Assembly (NCBI RefSeq): GCF_006788895.1
Contig: NZ_VFRA01000001.1
Coordinates: forward strand, 2,480,001-2,544,000
Length of the DNA stretch: 64,000 nt
Source: Rhodoglobus vestalii
GTDB lineage: Bacteria > Actinomycetota > Actinomycetes > Actinomycetales > Microbacteriaceae
Direction: 5' to 3'
Part shown: piece by piece, positions 1-8,809 of the stretch
Numbering within the stretch: position 1 is the stretch's first letter
How the letters are laid out: each line of letters opens with the position of its first letter
The notes under the pieces: generated by a model
What the model was told of the DNA's origin: nothing
What the model saw: the letters and a program-made list of their open reading frames with translations, nothing else
The model's database searches: none
Position numbers and translations under genes: made by a program

Positions 1-939
1 ACCCCCACTGAGCGAGGGGTGTTCGAGGTCGGCCCGCTCGTGGTTGAGGCGACTGATCCTTTCGATCTGGCGTGGGGAGCGTGGAACGTTGGCTCTGTGA
101 CGCCGCTCGTGGTGACGCCTCGAGTTGTGCAGCTCGCGACATCCGCGCTCGTGGCGCAATCTGGTGATGGCGAAGCGCGGGTGGTTCAGCGCAGATCGGC
201 GGGCGACGACGACGACTCAATGACCCGTGAATACCGCCGGGGCGATGCCATGCGTCGGGTTCATTGGAAGGCTTCGGCCAGACATGGCAGCCTCATGGTT
301 CGTCAAGAAGAGCAGCACAGTTATCCCGAGGCCCGAATTATCGTTGATACGCGTCTAGAGGGCTACCCTGACGCGAGCCGAGCATCGGTTACGCCGGCGA
401 TGAGTGCCGTCGGTGCATCCCGCTCGCAGAGCGCACGCTTCGAGTGGGTCGTCACGATGCTGGCATCGGCAGTGGTGCAACTGCGCCGTGAGGGATTCTT
501 GATCCACATCATTGAGACAGCGCAGTCGCAGTTGACGGATGCGGCTACCGTGCACCGCAGGTCATCTGCGGAGCAGGAACTTTTGACCCGACTGGCCTCA
601 TTCGCCCCGATTGAGAGCAGTGCCGCGTGGGAGGGAGAACCGTCCACCCGTTCATCCACTCGCGGCCCGGTGATTGCGCTGATGGCAAACCCTGAACCGG
701 TGACGGTCGATTTTTTGGTGCGCCAGTCGACGAATAATGTTCTTGCGGTGGCGTTTGTCGTCGAGCCCACGTCTGGCTTCGGCGATCGTGAACGCTTCGG
801 TTCGGCGAAGCGTCCGCCTCTGGCAGATGAACTGCGCACTGCCGGGTGGAAGGTTATTTCGGTCAAGTCATTTGACGATGTCGCTGAGGCTTGGAACCTT
901 TTTGTTGCGCAATCGAGGGTGGCCAGTGACGGTAGCTGA
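1..939 (+). CDS. DUF58 domain protein (5' end missing)
   Basis: The reading frame is open from base 1, so the true start lies left of the window; the GTG at 19 is internal. The visible part begins with the ERGVFEVGPL-type stretch that precedes the conserved DUF58 block, and the core motif (REYRRGDAMRRVHWKASARHG, around bases 223-291) is present. DUF58 proteins are usually membrane-anchored, have a von Willebrand-like fold, and sit next to a MoxR AAA ATPase and a transglutaminase. The next gene is that transglutaminase and overlaps this one by 14 bp, so a MoxR gene is expected just upstream. The biochemical role of the family is not established. Confidence 0.85.
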   Translation, partial: TPTERGVFEVGPLVVEATDPFDLAWGAWNVGSVTPLVVTPRVVQLATSALVAQSGDGEARVVQRRSAGDDDDSMTREYRRGDAMRRVHWKASARHGSLMVRQEEQHSYPEARIIVDTRLEGYPDASRASVTPAMSAVGASRSQSARFEWVVTMLASAVVQLRREGFLIHIIETAQSQLTDAATVHRRSSAEQELLTRLASFAPIESSAAWEGEPSTRSSTRGPVIALMANPEPVTVDFLVRQSTNNVLAVAFVVEPTSGFGDRERFGSAKRPPLADELRTAGWKVISVKSFDDVAEAWNLFVAQSRVASDGS

Positions 940-3181
940 GCGGGATCGGGAGCGGGTCGCGAGTATCGAGCGCCATGATCGCAGGGTGCGCCTGTGGTCT
1001 TTGGCCGGCGCCCTGGCGTTGGCGATCGGTGTTGCGGCATCAAGCCTCGGCGAGGTGTTGACCGAGGGTTCCTGGTGGTTCCCGTTGATGGCTGTCGTTG
1101 TGGTGGCGTTGGCATCGGCAACAGCGTTTCGAAACGTCAATGCCCGTGCCGCCTGGGGAACGGCGGTGGCCGCCGTCACGGCGGGAGCACTCTTGGTTCT
1201 CACGTTTGCCGCCGACACAGCAATCGCGGGTATCGTGCCAACCGGGGCCACCTTCGCCCGCTTTGCTGAGCTCGTGCGCGACGGCGATGAGTCGATTGTC
1301 ACCCAGCGTCTTCCGGCGAATGCCGATACCGGCATCGTGTTTATCGTTTGCCTGGGTGCTCTGGCCGTAACGCTCGCCATGGATGTGGCCGCGTTCGTGG
1401 TTCGCAAACCTGCGCTCGCCGGTATTCCGCTGCTGATCTTGCTGCTCGTGCCCAGCTTTGTCAGCAGCGAACTGCACAATGCGTTCGTTTTTGCTGCTAC
1501 CGCACTGACCTATGTCGTGATCCTGTTGGTTGCGTCGGAGAACGTGAGCGCCCGCACGGCCTGGCCATTGGTGTCTGTGGCACTGGTGGTGTCACTCATT
1601 GTTCCCGTGCTGCTGCCGAGTGTGGAGGCGGTCTCGGAGGGTGGCAATCGTCCGGGGCTGATCTCGACCGGGGTGAATCCCATCATCAACTTGAGTAGTG
1701 ACCTTCGCCGGGGCGCACCATTGCTCGCCTTGCGCTATACCTCCGAGGACACCGGCGAGTACCTCAGGGTCGCGGTGCTCGATGAGTTTGGCGATGATAC
1801 GTGGCGACCGACGGAGCGCAACGATCTCAGCAGCGACGAAATCCAAGCTTTTGCCAAGCCAGTGGGGCTCACCGCCGATGTGCCGCGCACCGAAAACGCA
1901 ATGCAGGTCGAGATCGAGCGCATCCGGGGCGAATATTTGCCCGTGCCCTACGCCGCCACCGGTATCTCCGGGCTTGAGGGGAGTTGGGCTTGGGAGGCGG
2001 AGGGTCTCACTGTGTCGACGGAGACGTCAAATTCGCGAGATCAACAATATGACGTGTCGTACATCACACCGACGCCGTCGATTGAGCAACTCGAGGCGGC
2101 CCCGACCACCCTTCCCGAGGGCTACGAGAACTACCTTGCCCTGCCGGCGACCCTGCCCGCCGTTGTTGCTGAAACGGCGCAAGAAGTTGCTGGTAGCGAG
2201 CTCACCCGCTTTGATCAAGCACTCGCTCTCCAATCCTTTTTCAAGGATGGCGACTTCGAGTATTCAGAAGATGCTCCGTTGGCCGATGATTATGACGGCT
2301 CCGGCGCGCAAGTGTTGGCCGAGTTTTTGACTGCCCAGAGTGGCTACTGTGTGCACTTCGCATCCGCCATGGCCGCTATGGCGCGCACCCTCGACATTCC
2401 GGCCCGTGTTGTGGTCGGCTTTACCCCCGGGCAAAGGAATGTGGATGAGGAGACCGACGAGGCCACTTTCGTGGTCACCACAGACAATCTGCACGCGTGG
2501 CCCGAACTGTACTTTCCGACCATCGGGTGGATCCGTTTCGAGCCGACAGTTTCGGTCGGCACGGAGCCCCGGTTCGCACAGAGTACCGAAGACGATCCCA
2601 GTACGCCCGACGTTGACGAGTCGAAGCCGGAGCCGGTAGCCACCCCCACACCTGCCCCGACGACAACTTCGGCTGCCCGACCTGACCTTCCGCTCAACGA
2701 GCAACCGACCGCTCCCACGACGAGTCCTCTCGCCACATCCCCGCTCTGGTGGATGCTGCTGGCCCTACCAATTCTCGTGCTGATACCGGCGCTGGTGAGG
2801 CTAGCTCGGCGTGGACTGCGCCTCTCGGCGGTGTCACGCGGTGCGGTGGCTCCGGGCTGGCGGGAAGTGCGTGATACGGCAACAGATTTGGGCTTCGACC
2901 TCAGCGATTCTGCAACTCCACGACAGCAGTATGAACACTTGGTCGAGCAGGGAGCCGTTTCGGGCTCGACGGCACTCGCGGCCATGCTTGCGAGCGTCGA
3001 GATCGCCGCGTTCAGCCCGCGCAATACGCGCCTGGGCGCCTGGGCCGTAACAGCCGCTCTAGCGTCGTTGCGAGCGTCGTCGAGTTGGCGAGCACGACTG
3101 CGTGCGTGCTGGGCGCCACGCACCGCCTTCGGGCCAGTGGATCGAACTGTCTGGCGTTGGTCTGCGAAGCGAAAGGCCTAG
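926..3181 (+). CDS. Membrane transglutaminase-like protein (TgpA family, DUF3488-transglutaminase-DUF4129)
   Basis: The 751-residue protein has a block of hydrophobic helices in roughly residues 25-200, an extracellular region, a transglutaminase-like core, a Pro/Thr-rich linker, one more membrane helix near residue 610 and a cytosolic tail. Core residues are visible: Cys475 in SGYCVHFASA and His523 in DNLHAWPELYF, followed by a GWIRFEPT strand with Glu where Asp is common. I chose the GTG at 926, which gives a short basic N-terminus before the first helix and overlaps the DUF58 gene. The open frame extends further upstream, but that part only shadows the DUF58 gene. Family members are thought to act on envelope proteins or peptides; the substrate is unknown. 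Confidence 0.85.
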   Translation: MTVAERDRERVASIERHDRRVRLWSLAGALALAIGVAASSLGEVLTEGSWWFPLMAVVVVALASATAFRNVNARAAWGTAVAAVTAGALLVLTFAADTAIAGIVPTGATFARFAELVRDGDESIVTQRLPANADTGIVFIVCLGALAVTLAMDVAAFVVRKPALAGIPLLILLLVPSFVSSELHNAFVFAATALTYVVILLVASENVSARTAWPLVSVALVVSLIVPVLLPSVEAVSEGGNRPGLISTGVNPIINLSSDLRRGAPLLALRYTSEDTGEYLRVAVLDEFGDDTWRPTERNDLSSDEIQAFAKPVGLTADVPRTENAMQVEIERIRGEYLPVPYAATGISGLEGSWAWEAEGLTVSTETSNSRDQQYDVSYITPTPSIEQLEAAPTTLPEGYENYLALPATLPAVVAETAQEVAGSELTRFDQALALQSFFKDGDFEYSEDAPLADDYDGSGAQVLAEFLTAQSGYCVHFASAMAAMARTLDIPARVVVGFTPGQRNVDEETDEATFVVTTDNLHAWPELYFPTIGWIRFEPTVSVGTEPRFAQSTEDDPSTPDVDESKPEPVATPTPAPTTTSAARPDLPLNEQPTAPTTSPLATSPLWWMLLALPILVLIPALVRLARRGLRLSAVSRGAVAPGWREVRDTATDLGFDLSDSATPRQQYEHLVEQGAVSGSTALAAMLASVEIAAFSPRNTRLGAWAVTAALASLRASSSWRARLRACWAPRTAFGPVDRTVWRWSAKRKA

Positions 3182-3204
3182 CCTGAGTCCGCAGAATAAC
3201 AGCC

Positions 3205-3996
3205 CTACGCCGGGCTGAAGCCGATGAGGGGTTTGCCGGTCACCGGGTTTTGCAGAATGGATGCGCGCACCCCATAAACCTCAGCGATTAGCGCTTCCGT
3301 GAGCACAGTTCCGGTCGCACCCGCCGCAACAACACGGCCGTGGGAGAGCACAATGATGTGGTCGCAGTAGCTGGCGGCGAGCGAGAGATCGTGCAGCGCT
3401 GCCAGCACGGTGACCCCGGTGGTGCGGAGGTGTTGCAGGAGCTCAAGCACAGAGAGTTGGGCCGCGATGTCGAGGTGGTTGGTTGGCTCATCGAGCGCGA
3501 GCAGTTGCGGCTGTTGGGCGAGAGCCCGCGCGAGCATCACTCGCTGTTTTTCTCCACCGGAGAGGCTCTGAAACTCGCGCCCGCGAAAGGTGGTCATTTC
3601 CACGGTGGCGAGGCTTTCGTCGACCACTGCTGCTGACTCCGCAGAATCTGCTTCCCACAGCGACTGGTGGGGGAGCCGGCCCAAACGCACAACCATGTCG
3701 ACGGTGAGGGCTGAGTCGGTAGTGGCATCCTGTTCGACAAACGCCGCAAGGCGCGCGCGTTGTCTTCGTGGCATCCCGACAAGGTCGTCGCCGTCGAAAC
3801 GAACGGTGCCGGATGCCGGAGCCTGCACAGCGGTGAGCGCACGCAGCAGGGTCGACTTTCCGGCACCGTTGGGCCCGACGAGCGCGCTCAGTGAACCACG
3901 AGCAACGGTGCAGTCGATGTTGTCGATGAGGAGGGTGCCCTCGGCGGTAATGCTGATGCGTTCCCCCACCAGCCCGGAGGAGTTCTGTTCACTCAT
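3205..3996 (-). CDS. ABC transporter ATP-binding protein, FecE/BtuD type (possible F420-0 importer)
   Basis: The 263-residue protein is a canonical import ATPase: Walker A GPNGAGKST (41-49), signature LSGGE (145-149), Walker B ending in LLALDEPTNHLD (165-176) and a switch His in LAALHDLSLAA. It is the last gene of a three-gene minus-strand operon and overlaps the permease by 4 bp (ATGA). The family covers siderophore, haem, cobalamin and related importers. Because the partner binding protein resembles the actinobacterial group annotated as a proposed F420-0 transporter, that is the most specific assignment offered. The specificity is inferred from the neighbours, not from this sequence. Confidence 0.85.
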   Translation of the reverse strand: MSEQNSSGLVGERISITAEGTLLIDNIDCTVARGSLSALVGPNGAGKSTLLRALTAVQAPASGTVRFDGDDLVGMPRRQRARLAAFVEQDATTDSALTVDMVVRLGRLPHQSLWEADSAESAAVVDESLATVEMTTFRGREFQSLSGGEKQRVMLARALAQQPQLLALDEPTNHLDIAAQLSVLELLQHLRTTGVTVLAALHDLSLAASYCDHIIVLSHGRVVAAGATGTVLTEALIAEVYGVRASILQNPVTGKPLIGFSPA

Positions 3997-5003
3997 GTTG
4001 AACTCTTTCGGCGGGTGAGGAGGAGGGCGAAAATGGGGGCGCCGATCATGGCGGTCACGATTCCGACGGGGATCTCTCGCGGATCAAAGAGTGTGCGGGC
4101 GAGAGTATCTGCCCACACGAGAAACACGGCGCCCAGCAGCGCGCTGAGCGGCAACAGGGCGCGGTGCCCGGGTCCGACGAGCAGTCGCACCGCGTGTGGC
4201 AAGATGAGCCCAACGAATCCGATTGAGCCGCTCACCGAGACCATGGCGCCGGTGACCAGTGCGGATGCCGCCAGCAGCCCCCAGCGCGTAGCGCTGACGT
4301 TCACACCCAATGATGCTGCCTGCATGTCGCCGAAGGCAAAGGAGTCGAGGAGGCGGCCGGTCAACATTACGGGCACGCCGATCACAATAATTGCCGTCAG
4401 CGTGATGGCGACCGCCGGCCACCGTGCTCCGCTGAGGGAGCCGAGCAACCACGAGAGCACTTCACGGTACGAGTCGCCGGTCACGCTCCAGAAGATCACA
4501 AAACTGGTGATGGCCGAGGCGAGCGCAGAAACGGCGATGCCGGCAAGTACGGTGCGAGAGGGAGTGATCGCTCCCAGAGATCCGGCCAGTAGCAGTGTCA
4601 GCGTGAGTGCAACCAGTGCGCCAACAAAGGCGGCAATGGGCAGCAGTACTGCGGCCCCGAGCAGAAGCACCGATACCGCGCCGAGAGCAGCGCCCGACGA
4701 GAGCCCCAACAGGTACGGGTCGGCAAGGGGATTGCGGGTGATGGCCTGCATCACCGCGCCGCTCAAAGCAAGCCCCGCGCCCACCGCAGCAGCGGTTAGC
4801 ACGCGCGGCAGCCGCAGCTGCCACACAATGCCATCACGCAGTTCCGTCAGTGGGCTCACACCGACCCCCATATGACTGCCAATCGACCGCCACACCTCGT
4901 CAAACCGGATCTCGGCGGGCCCGATCGTCACCGCCACGGTGATTGACAGCAGCAGTGCCACCGCCAGCCCGAGGCCGAAGATGAGCGGAGAAACCTTAGC
5001 CAT
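3993..5003 (-). CDS. ABC transporter permease, FecCD/BtuC family (possible F420-0 importer)
   Basis: This 336-residue very hydrophobic protein has about ten predicted membrane helices and the FecCD hallmarks: a GAVMQAITRNPLADPYLLG stretch after the second helix and a late GFVGLILPHAVRLLVGPGHR coupling segment. I chose the ATG at 5003, whose first codons overlap the binding-protein stop by 8 bp. The open frame continues upstream only inside the preceding gene. It would form a homodimeric channel with the ATPase encoded next. The single-permease layout fits a BtuCDF-type type II importer. Confidence 0.85.
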   Translation of the reverse strand: MAKVSPLIFGLGLAVALLLSITVAVTIGPAEIRFDEVWRSIGSHMGVGVSPLTELRDGIVWQLRLPRVLTAAAVGAGLALSGAVMQAITRNPLADPYLLGLSSGAALGAVSVLLLGAAVLLPIAAFVGALVALTLTLLLAGSLGAITPSRTVLAGIAVSALASAITSFVIFWSVTGDSYREVLSWLLGSLSGARWPAVAITLTAIIVIGVPVMLTGRLLDSFAFGDMQAASLGVNVSATRWGLLAASALVTGAMVSVSGSIGFVGLILPHAVRLLVGPGHRALLPLSALLGAVFLVWADTLARTLFDPREIPVGIVTAMIGAPIFALLLTRRKSST

Positions 5004-5970
5004 CAAGCTCCGCAACTTGAGCGGACAGGCTTTCGGCAGCCTCAACACTACGCACGCCGGCTTCACTTGCCGCGAAGGGAACCACGAGGTACCGGCCAGC
5101 TTTCACAGCACTGAGGTTCGCGGTTGCCGGGTTCGCCTCAAGTACGGCGATCTTTTTTTCTGCACTGTTCCAGTCGGCATCCACGAGCACAATGAAATCG
5201 GGGTCAGCGTCGATTACCGCCTCCCAGTTGTAGGGGGCCCAGGTGGCATCCACGTCGGCAGCAATATTGGTGAGACCCACGGTGTCGAGCAGCAGTTGCG
5301 GTGCGCCGATACCAGCGCCGACGAATGGGGTGTCTGACCCAGAGGAGAACCAGAGTGCGGTGCGGGAGTCGCCGGTGGGGTCGATGGCGGCAAGGCGGTC
5401 ACGCTGATCGGCCACGAGCTCGCTGGCATCAACCCGGAAGATCGAGGCAACCGTTTCGATGTCGCTAAACACGTTGTCGAAGGTCAGCGGTGTGGGCTGC
5501 TCGGCGCTCTGGCACGCCGAGGGTGACACAAAAGTGTTGATGCCGAGCGAGCCTAGGTCGGCGCGGTCGCCGGCACCGTCGGCGCTGAACGTGGATTCCC
5601 AACCGGCAAACACGAGATCGGGTTCTAAATCGAGCACAGCTTCTTCGCTGGGCACACGCTCGGCAATTGAGGTGAGGCCCGAAGCTTCGGATTCCCACTC
5701 GGCCGGCACCGGGCCGTCCTGAAACGCGGTTCCAATGATGCGATCGCCGAGCCCCAGTGCCAGCAGCAGCTCGGTGGTAGACGACTTGATCGTAATCACA
5801 CGTTTGGGGGCGGTCTCGAAGCTCACGCCGAAGCCGCAGTTACTCAGCTCCACGGTCTCCGCCGCGGCATCGGGGGTCGGAGTCGACGGTGGTGATGCGG
5901 TCGCCGTGCATCCGCTGAGAGCAAGAAGTGATGCGCCAGCGAGCAGCGCGGCGCGAGTGAGAATAGACAA
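4996..5970 (-). CDS. ABC substrate-binding lipoprotein, resembles the proposed F420-0 binding protein
   Basis: The 324-residue protein starts at a TTG at 5970, chosen because a GGAGG box sits six bases upstream and the first residues form a clean lipoprotein signal peptide with lipobox ALSGC (Cys21). The mature part is a FecB/BtuF-type helical-backbone binding fold. Segments such as VITIKSSTTELLLALGLG, LVFAGWESTFSADG and YLVVPFAASEAGVRSVE match my memory of the actinobacterial family annotated as proposed F420-0 ABC transporter binding proteins. A siderophore or cobalamin ligand is the alternative. Two F420-type LLM oxidoreductases lie 15-18 kb away, which fits an organism that uses F420. Confidence 0.75.
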   Translation of the reverse strand: MSILTRAALLAGASLLALSGCTATASPPSTPTPDAAAETVELSNCGFGVSFETAPKRVITIKSSTTELLLALGLGDRIIGTAFQDGPVPAEWESEASGLTSIAERVPSEEAVLDLEPDLVFAGWESTFSADGAGDRADLGSLGINTFVSPSACQSAEQPTPLTFDNVFSDIETVASIFRVDASELVADQRDRLAAIDPTGDSRTALWFSSGSDTPFVGAGIGAPQLLLDTVGLTNIAADVDATWAPYNWEAVIDADPDFIVLVDADWNSAEKKIAVLEANPATANLSAVKAGRYLVVPFAASEAGVRSVEAAESLSAQVAELDG

Positions 5971-6199
5971 GTGGGCCTCCGATAAACCGAGAATTTCGGC
6001 GCCGAGCACGCCAAAGTGGGTGAAAAGTTTTTCGAGAAGACCGGCAGCCCCATCATGGGCAAACCAACCACGCCATACCGAGCGCACGAGTCTGTGGGAA
6101 CCAGTCTATTGGGGCTTGCGTGCTGCGGCTATTCGGCGCGCATTCGGCTGGCGACTGTGCGATCGCTGATCGGGGGCGACAGGGAGGAGGCTACGGGGG

Positions 6200-6205
6200 T
6201 AGAAT
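6200..6205 (+). promoter_or_regulatory. Putative -10 box (TAGAAT) of yceD
   Basis: TAGAAT ends eight bases before the GTG start of the YceD gene, and no Shine-Dalgarno lies between. Read as a leaderless or nearly leaderless promoter for the yceD-rpmF-rnc-mutM-smc run. Confidence 0.45.
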
Positions 6206-6213
6206 CGACGACC

Positions 6214-6786
6214 GTGTCTAGAATCAACGAGAACCCGTATGCCGTGTTGGTGCGCGATCTCATTCATCGCGCAGGTGAGATGAGAGAGCACGAACTCGAT
6301 GTTGTCGTGCCGGAGTCATTTGGCAACGCAGTTATTGCGGTTGCCGCGGGCTCACACCTGAAAATAGATACACGTTTCGAGTCACTGCACGACGGCGTTT
6401 TAGTTGCTGCGGAGGTCTCGGGCAAGGCGAAAGCAGAGTGTGTGCGCTGCCTCATCGACATCACCATGCCGGTCGAGGTCGAGTTTCACGAACTTTTCGC
6501 GTATTCTGAGGACGAAGCTTTTGACTACACGGTTACCGATGAACACATCGACCTGGAACCGGTAGTCAGGGATGCGGTGGTGTTGTCGCTACCGTTCCAG
6601 CCGGTCTGTCAGAAAGATTGTCTCGGCCTGTGCCCTGAGTGTGGGGTGCGGTTGTTAGATAATCCCGGACATGAACATGAAGCTCCCATCGATGCTCGGT
6701 GGGCAGCACTGGCCGGACTTCAAGATTTCACGCAAGACTCGCACGACGCGAACGATTCACCTGAGACCCAAGAAGAAAAGAGTTAG
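6214..6786 (+). CDS. yceD: YceD family protein (DUF177)
   Basis: The 190-residue protein carries the DUF177 pattern: a CVRC pair (Cys76, Cys79) and a later Cys cluster [13 protein letters not shown] (Cys132, 136, 140, 143) that probably binds zinc. In most bacteria this gene lies directly before rpmF, as here with a 2-bp gap. The family is implicated in 23S rRNA or L32-linked ribosome biogenesis, mainly through this conserved linkage. I chose the GTG at 6214 because the homology-like start ([15 protein letters not shown]) begins there and a TAGAAT box lies eight bases upstream. The longer open frame upstream is non-coding in character. Confidence 0.88.
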   Translation: MSRINENPYAVLVRDLIHRAGEMREHELDVVVPESFGNAVIAVAAGSHLKIDTRFESLHDGVLVAAEVSGKAKAECVRCLIDITMPVEVEFHELFAYSEDEAFDYTVTDEHIDLEPVVRDAVVLSLPFQPVCQKDCLGLCPECGVRLLDNPGHEHEAPIDARWAALAGLQDFTQDSHDANDSPETQEEKS

Positions 6787-6788
6787 CC

Positions 6789-6992
6789 ATGGCAGTACCT
6801 AAGCGCAAGATGTCGCGGGCCAGCACCCGCATGCGCCGCGCCCAGTGGAAGGCCACGCCTCCCACTCTCGTCAAGACCATCGAAAACGGCAAGACCGTCT
6901 ATAGCCTGCCGCACCGCGCCAAGGTTGTTGAAGACTCTGCTGGCACCCCCCTGTACATGGAGTACAAGGGTCGCAAGGTAGCTGACGTTTAA
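6789..6992 (+). CDS. rpmF: 50S ribosomal protein L32, zinc-independent form
   Basis: This 67-residue basic protein starts [11 protein letters not shown], the L32 signature. It contains no cysteine, so it is the C-minus form that lacks the zinc ribbon and stays functional under zinc limitation. It follows yceD by 2 bp and precedes rnc by 25 bp. The gene length is normal for actinobacterial L32. Confidence 0.95.
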   Translation: MAVPKRKMSRASTRMRRAQWKATPPTLVKTIENGKTVYSLPHRAKVVEDSAGTPLYMEYKGRKVADV

Positions 6993-7017
6993 CTAGTTTC
7001 CCTTCTCGGTCGAAATC

Positions 7018-7719
7018 ATGGCGGTCACGGGCTCTAGCGCACCGGCTGAGCTCTCCGCTGTGCTCGGGGTCACTATTGACCCTGAATTGTTGACGCTTGC
7101 GCTGACGCACCGCTCTTTCGCTTACGAAAACGGTGGAATCGCCACCAACGAGCGGCTCGAATTTCTTGGCGACTCAATTCTTGGCCAGGCAGTGACGGTG
7201 AAGCTGTATCGCGACAACCCAGATCTTGACGAGGGAGACCTTGCCAAGCGTCGGGCTAGCCTTGTTTCGTCTGTTGCGCTGGCAGAAATCGCGCGCATGA
7301 TTGGCCTCGGCGCCTACATTCGACTGGGTAAAGGTGAAGAGCAGACTGGTGGCCGCGAAAAGCCATCCATTCTGGCTGACACGGTCGAAGCAATTATTGG
7401 TGCCGCCTATCTGGATCGTGGTGAGGATGAAGCGACCGCTCTCGTCTTACGTTTAGTCGTGCCACTGCTGGCTGATCCGGCACGTTTTGGGGCCGCGATG
7501 GACCCGAAGACCAGCCTTCAAGAGCTGGCAGCGCGACTCGGTCTCGGGGCACCGGAGTATCGCATCAACGATAGCGGCCCCGATCACTCCAAACGTTTTC
7601 ACGCAAGCGTTGTTCTGTCTGAGGAGATCATTTCCTCCGGAACTGGGTCAAGCAAGAAGCACGCCGAAATGGCGGCGGCGCTCGAAGCGTGGACGATCCT
7701 TCAAGCTGCGGCTAAGTAG
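7018..7719 (+). CDS. rnc: Ribonuclease III
   Basis: The 233-residue enzyme cuts double-stranded RNA during rRNA and mRNA processing. The RNase III signature NERLEFLGDS is at residues 44-53, and the second acidic site sits in the DTVEAIIGAAYLD helix. A double-stranded-RNA-binding domain occupies the C-terminal third (MDPKTSLQELAARLG onward). Length and architecture are normal. The gene is 25 bp after rpmF and 5 bp before mutM, so it is probably co-transcribed. Confidence 0.96.
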   Translation: MAVTGSSAPAELSAVLGVTIDPELLTLALTHRSFAYENGGIATNERLEFLGDSILGQAVTVKLYRDNPDLDEGDLAKRRASLVSSVALAEIARMIGLGAYIRLGKGEEQTGGREKPSILADTVEAIIGAAYLDRGEDEATALVLRLVVPLLADPARFGAAMDPKTSLQELAARLGLGAPEYRINDSGPDHSKRFHASVVLSEEIISSGTGSSKKHAEMAAALEAWTILQAAAK

Positions 7720-7724
7720 CTCTT

Positions 7725-8672
7725 GTGCCCGAACTTCCCGAGGTCGAGGTTGTGCGCGCCGGCCTACAACCGGCGATCACCGGCGCGACCGCGGCATCCG
7801 TCACCGTCTTCGATGAGCGTTCTTTGCGCCGCCACGATGGCCCGAGTGAAGACTTTGTCGACCGGCTCACCGGCCGGGTATTCCGTGCGCCTGAGCGACG
7901 CGGCAAATTTCTGTGGATTCCACTTGATAGCGGGCACCCCGACGCACGCGATACTGGCGCCCCCAACGCTAGCAATGGTGAAGCACTCGTGGCGCACTTG
8001 GGTATGAGCGGGCAGGTGCTGCTGCGTGATCGCCACACGGATGACCGGCTCACGCGCATCCGAATCGAACTTGACCATCCTGATCACGGTGCCCTGCGCC
8101 TCAACTTTGTTGACCAACGTATTTTCGGCTCAATGTCGATCGACAGCATGCTGCCCACCGTCGATCAGCGTCACCGTACGGTACCGAGCCAGGTTGCTCA
8201 CATTGCTCGTGATCCCCTCGACCCGTTCTTTGATGACGCCAAATTTTTGCGGGCGCTGAAGGCGAAGCGCACCACGGTGAAGCGAGCGCTCCTCGACCAG
8301 ACGCTGATTAGCGGTATCGGCAATATCTATGCGGATGAGGCACTCTGGGCGGCACGCGTTCACTACAACCAGCCCACGGAGTCGCTGAGCCGCGCTAAGG
8401 CGATCCTGTTGCTCGCAGAAGTGCGTGCGGTTTTCGTCAAGGCGCTGGCGGAGGGTGGCACGAGCTTCGACAGCCAGTACCTCAACGTGAATGGCGAGTC
8501 CGGCTATTTTTCGCACTCGCTGAACGTGTATGGGCAGCAGGGCACTGAGTGTCCTCGCTGCGGACGGCTGGTGGTACGCGAACAGTTCATGAATCGCGGC
8601 TCGCACTTGTGTCGCTTCTGCCAGCGTGTGCGCCAGAGCGCTATCTCGCGCTCAGCGTTGCGCGCGGGATAG
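7725..8672 (+). CDS. mutM: Formamidopyrimidine-DNA glycosylase (Fpg/MutM)
   Basis: The 315-residue base-excision repair enzyme removes 8-oxoguanine and formamidopyrimidines and nicks the abasic site. It begins (GTG) PELPEVEVVR, leaving the catalytic Pro2 and Glu3 after methionine removal. The helix-two-turn-helix motif (ISGIGNIYADEALW) and the C-terminal zinc finger (CPRCGR, then CRFC) are present. The start is five bases past the rnc stop. A strong hairpin overlaps the 3' end of the gene. Confidence 0.95.
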   Translation: MPELPEVEVVRAGLQPAITGATAASVTVFDERSLRRHDGPSEDFVDRLTGRVFRAPERRGKFLWIPLDSGHPDARDTGAPNASNGEALVAHLGMSGQVLLRDRHTDDRLTRIRIELDHPDHGALRLNFVDQRIFGSMSIDSMLPTVDQRHRTVPSQVAHIARDPLDPFFDDAKFLRALKAKRTTVKRALLDQTLISGIGNIYADEALWAARVHYNQPTESLSRAKAILLLAEVRAVFVKALAEGGTSFDSQYLNVNGESGYFSHSLNVYGQQGTECPRCGRLVVREQFMNRGSHLCRFCQRVRQSAISRSALRAG

Positions 8673-8678
8673 CGCTCT
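8635..8678 (+). terminator. Strong hairpin over the mutM stop codon
   Basis: Arms 8635-8650 and 8663-8678 pair over 16 bp with one G-T wobble and a 12-base loop. The structure includes the last codons and stop of mutM. No T-run follows, so it may be an attenuator or RNA-stability element between mutM and smc rather than a complete terminator. Confidence 0.5.
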
Positions 8679-8750
8679 GGGCGGGCACGCTGTTTCTGCG
8701 CGGCAGAGCGGCGGAACCCCGCGCATCCGGTACCGTATACCAAGGTTCCG

Positions 8751-8786
8751 ACCAGCATGGTGACCAGCATGGTGACCAGCAATGTG
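8751..8786 (+). repeat. Three tandem 12-bp units upstream of smc
   Basis: The unit ACCAGCATGGTG occurs twice exactly (8751-8762, 8763-8774) and a third time as ACCAGCAATGTG (8775-8786). The array lies in the 137-bp gap between mutM and smc and ends 23 bp before the smc start. It could be a binding-site array or a slippage product; it encodes nothing obvious. Confidence 0.8.
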
Positions 8787-8809
8787 GCCAGTGAAGAAAA
8801 GGCGGTGAC

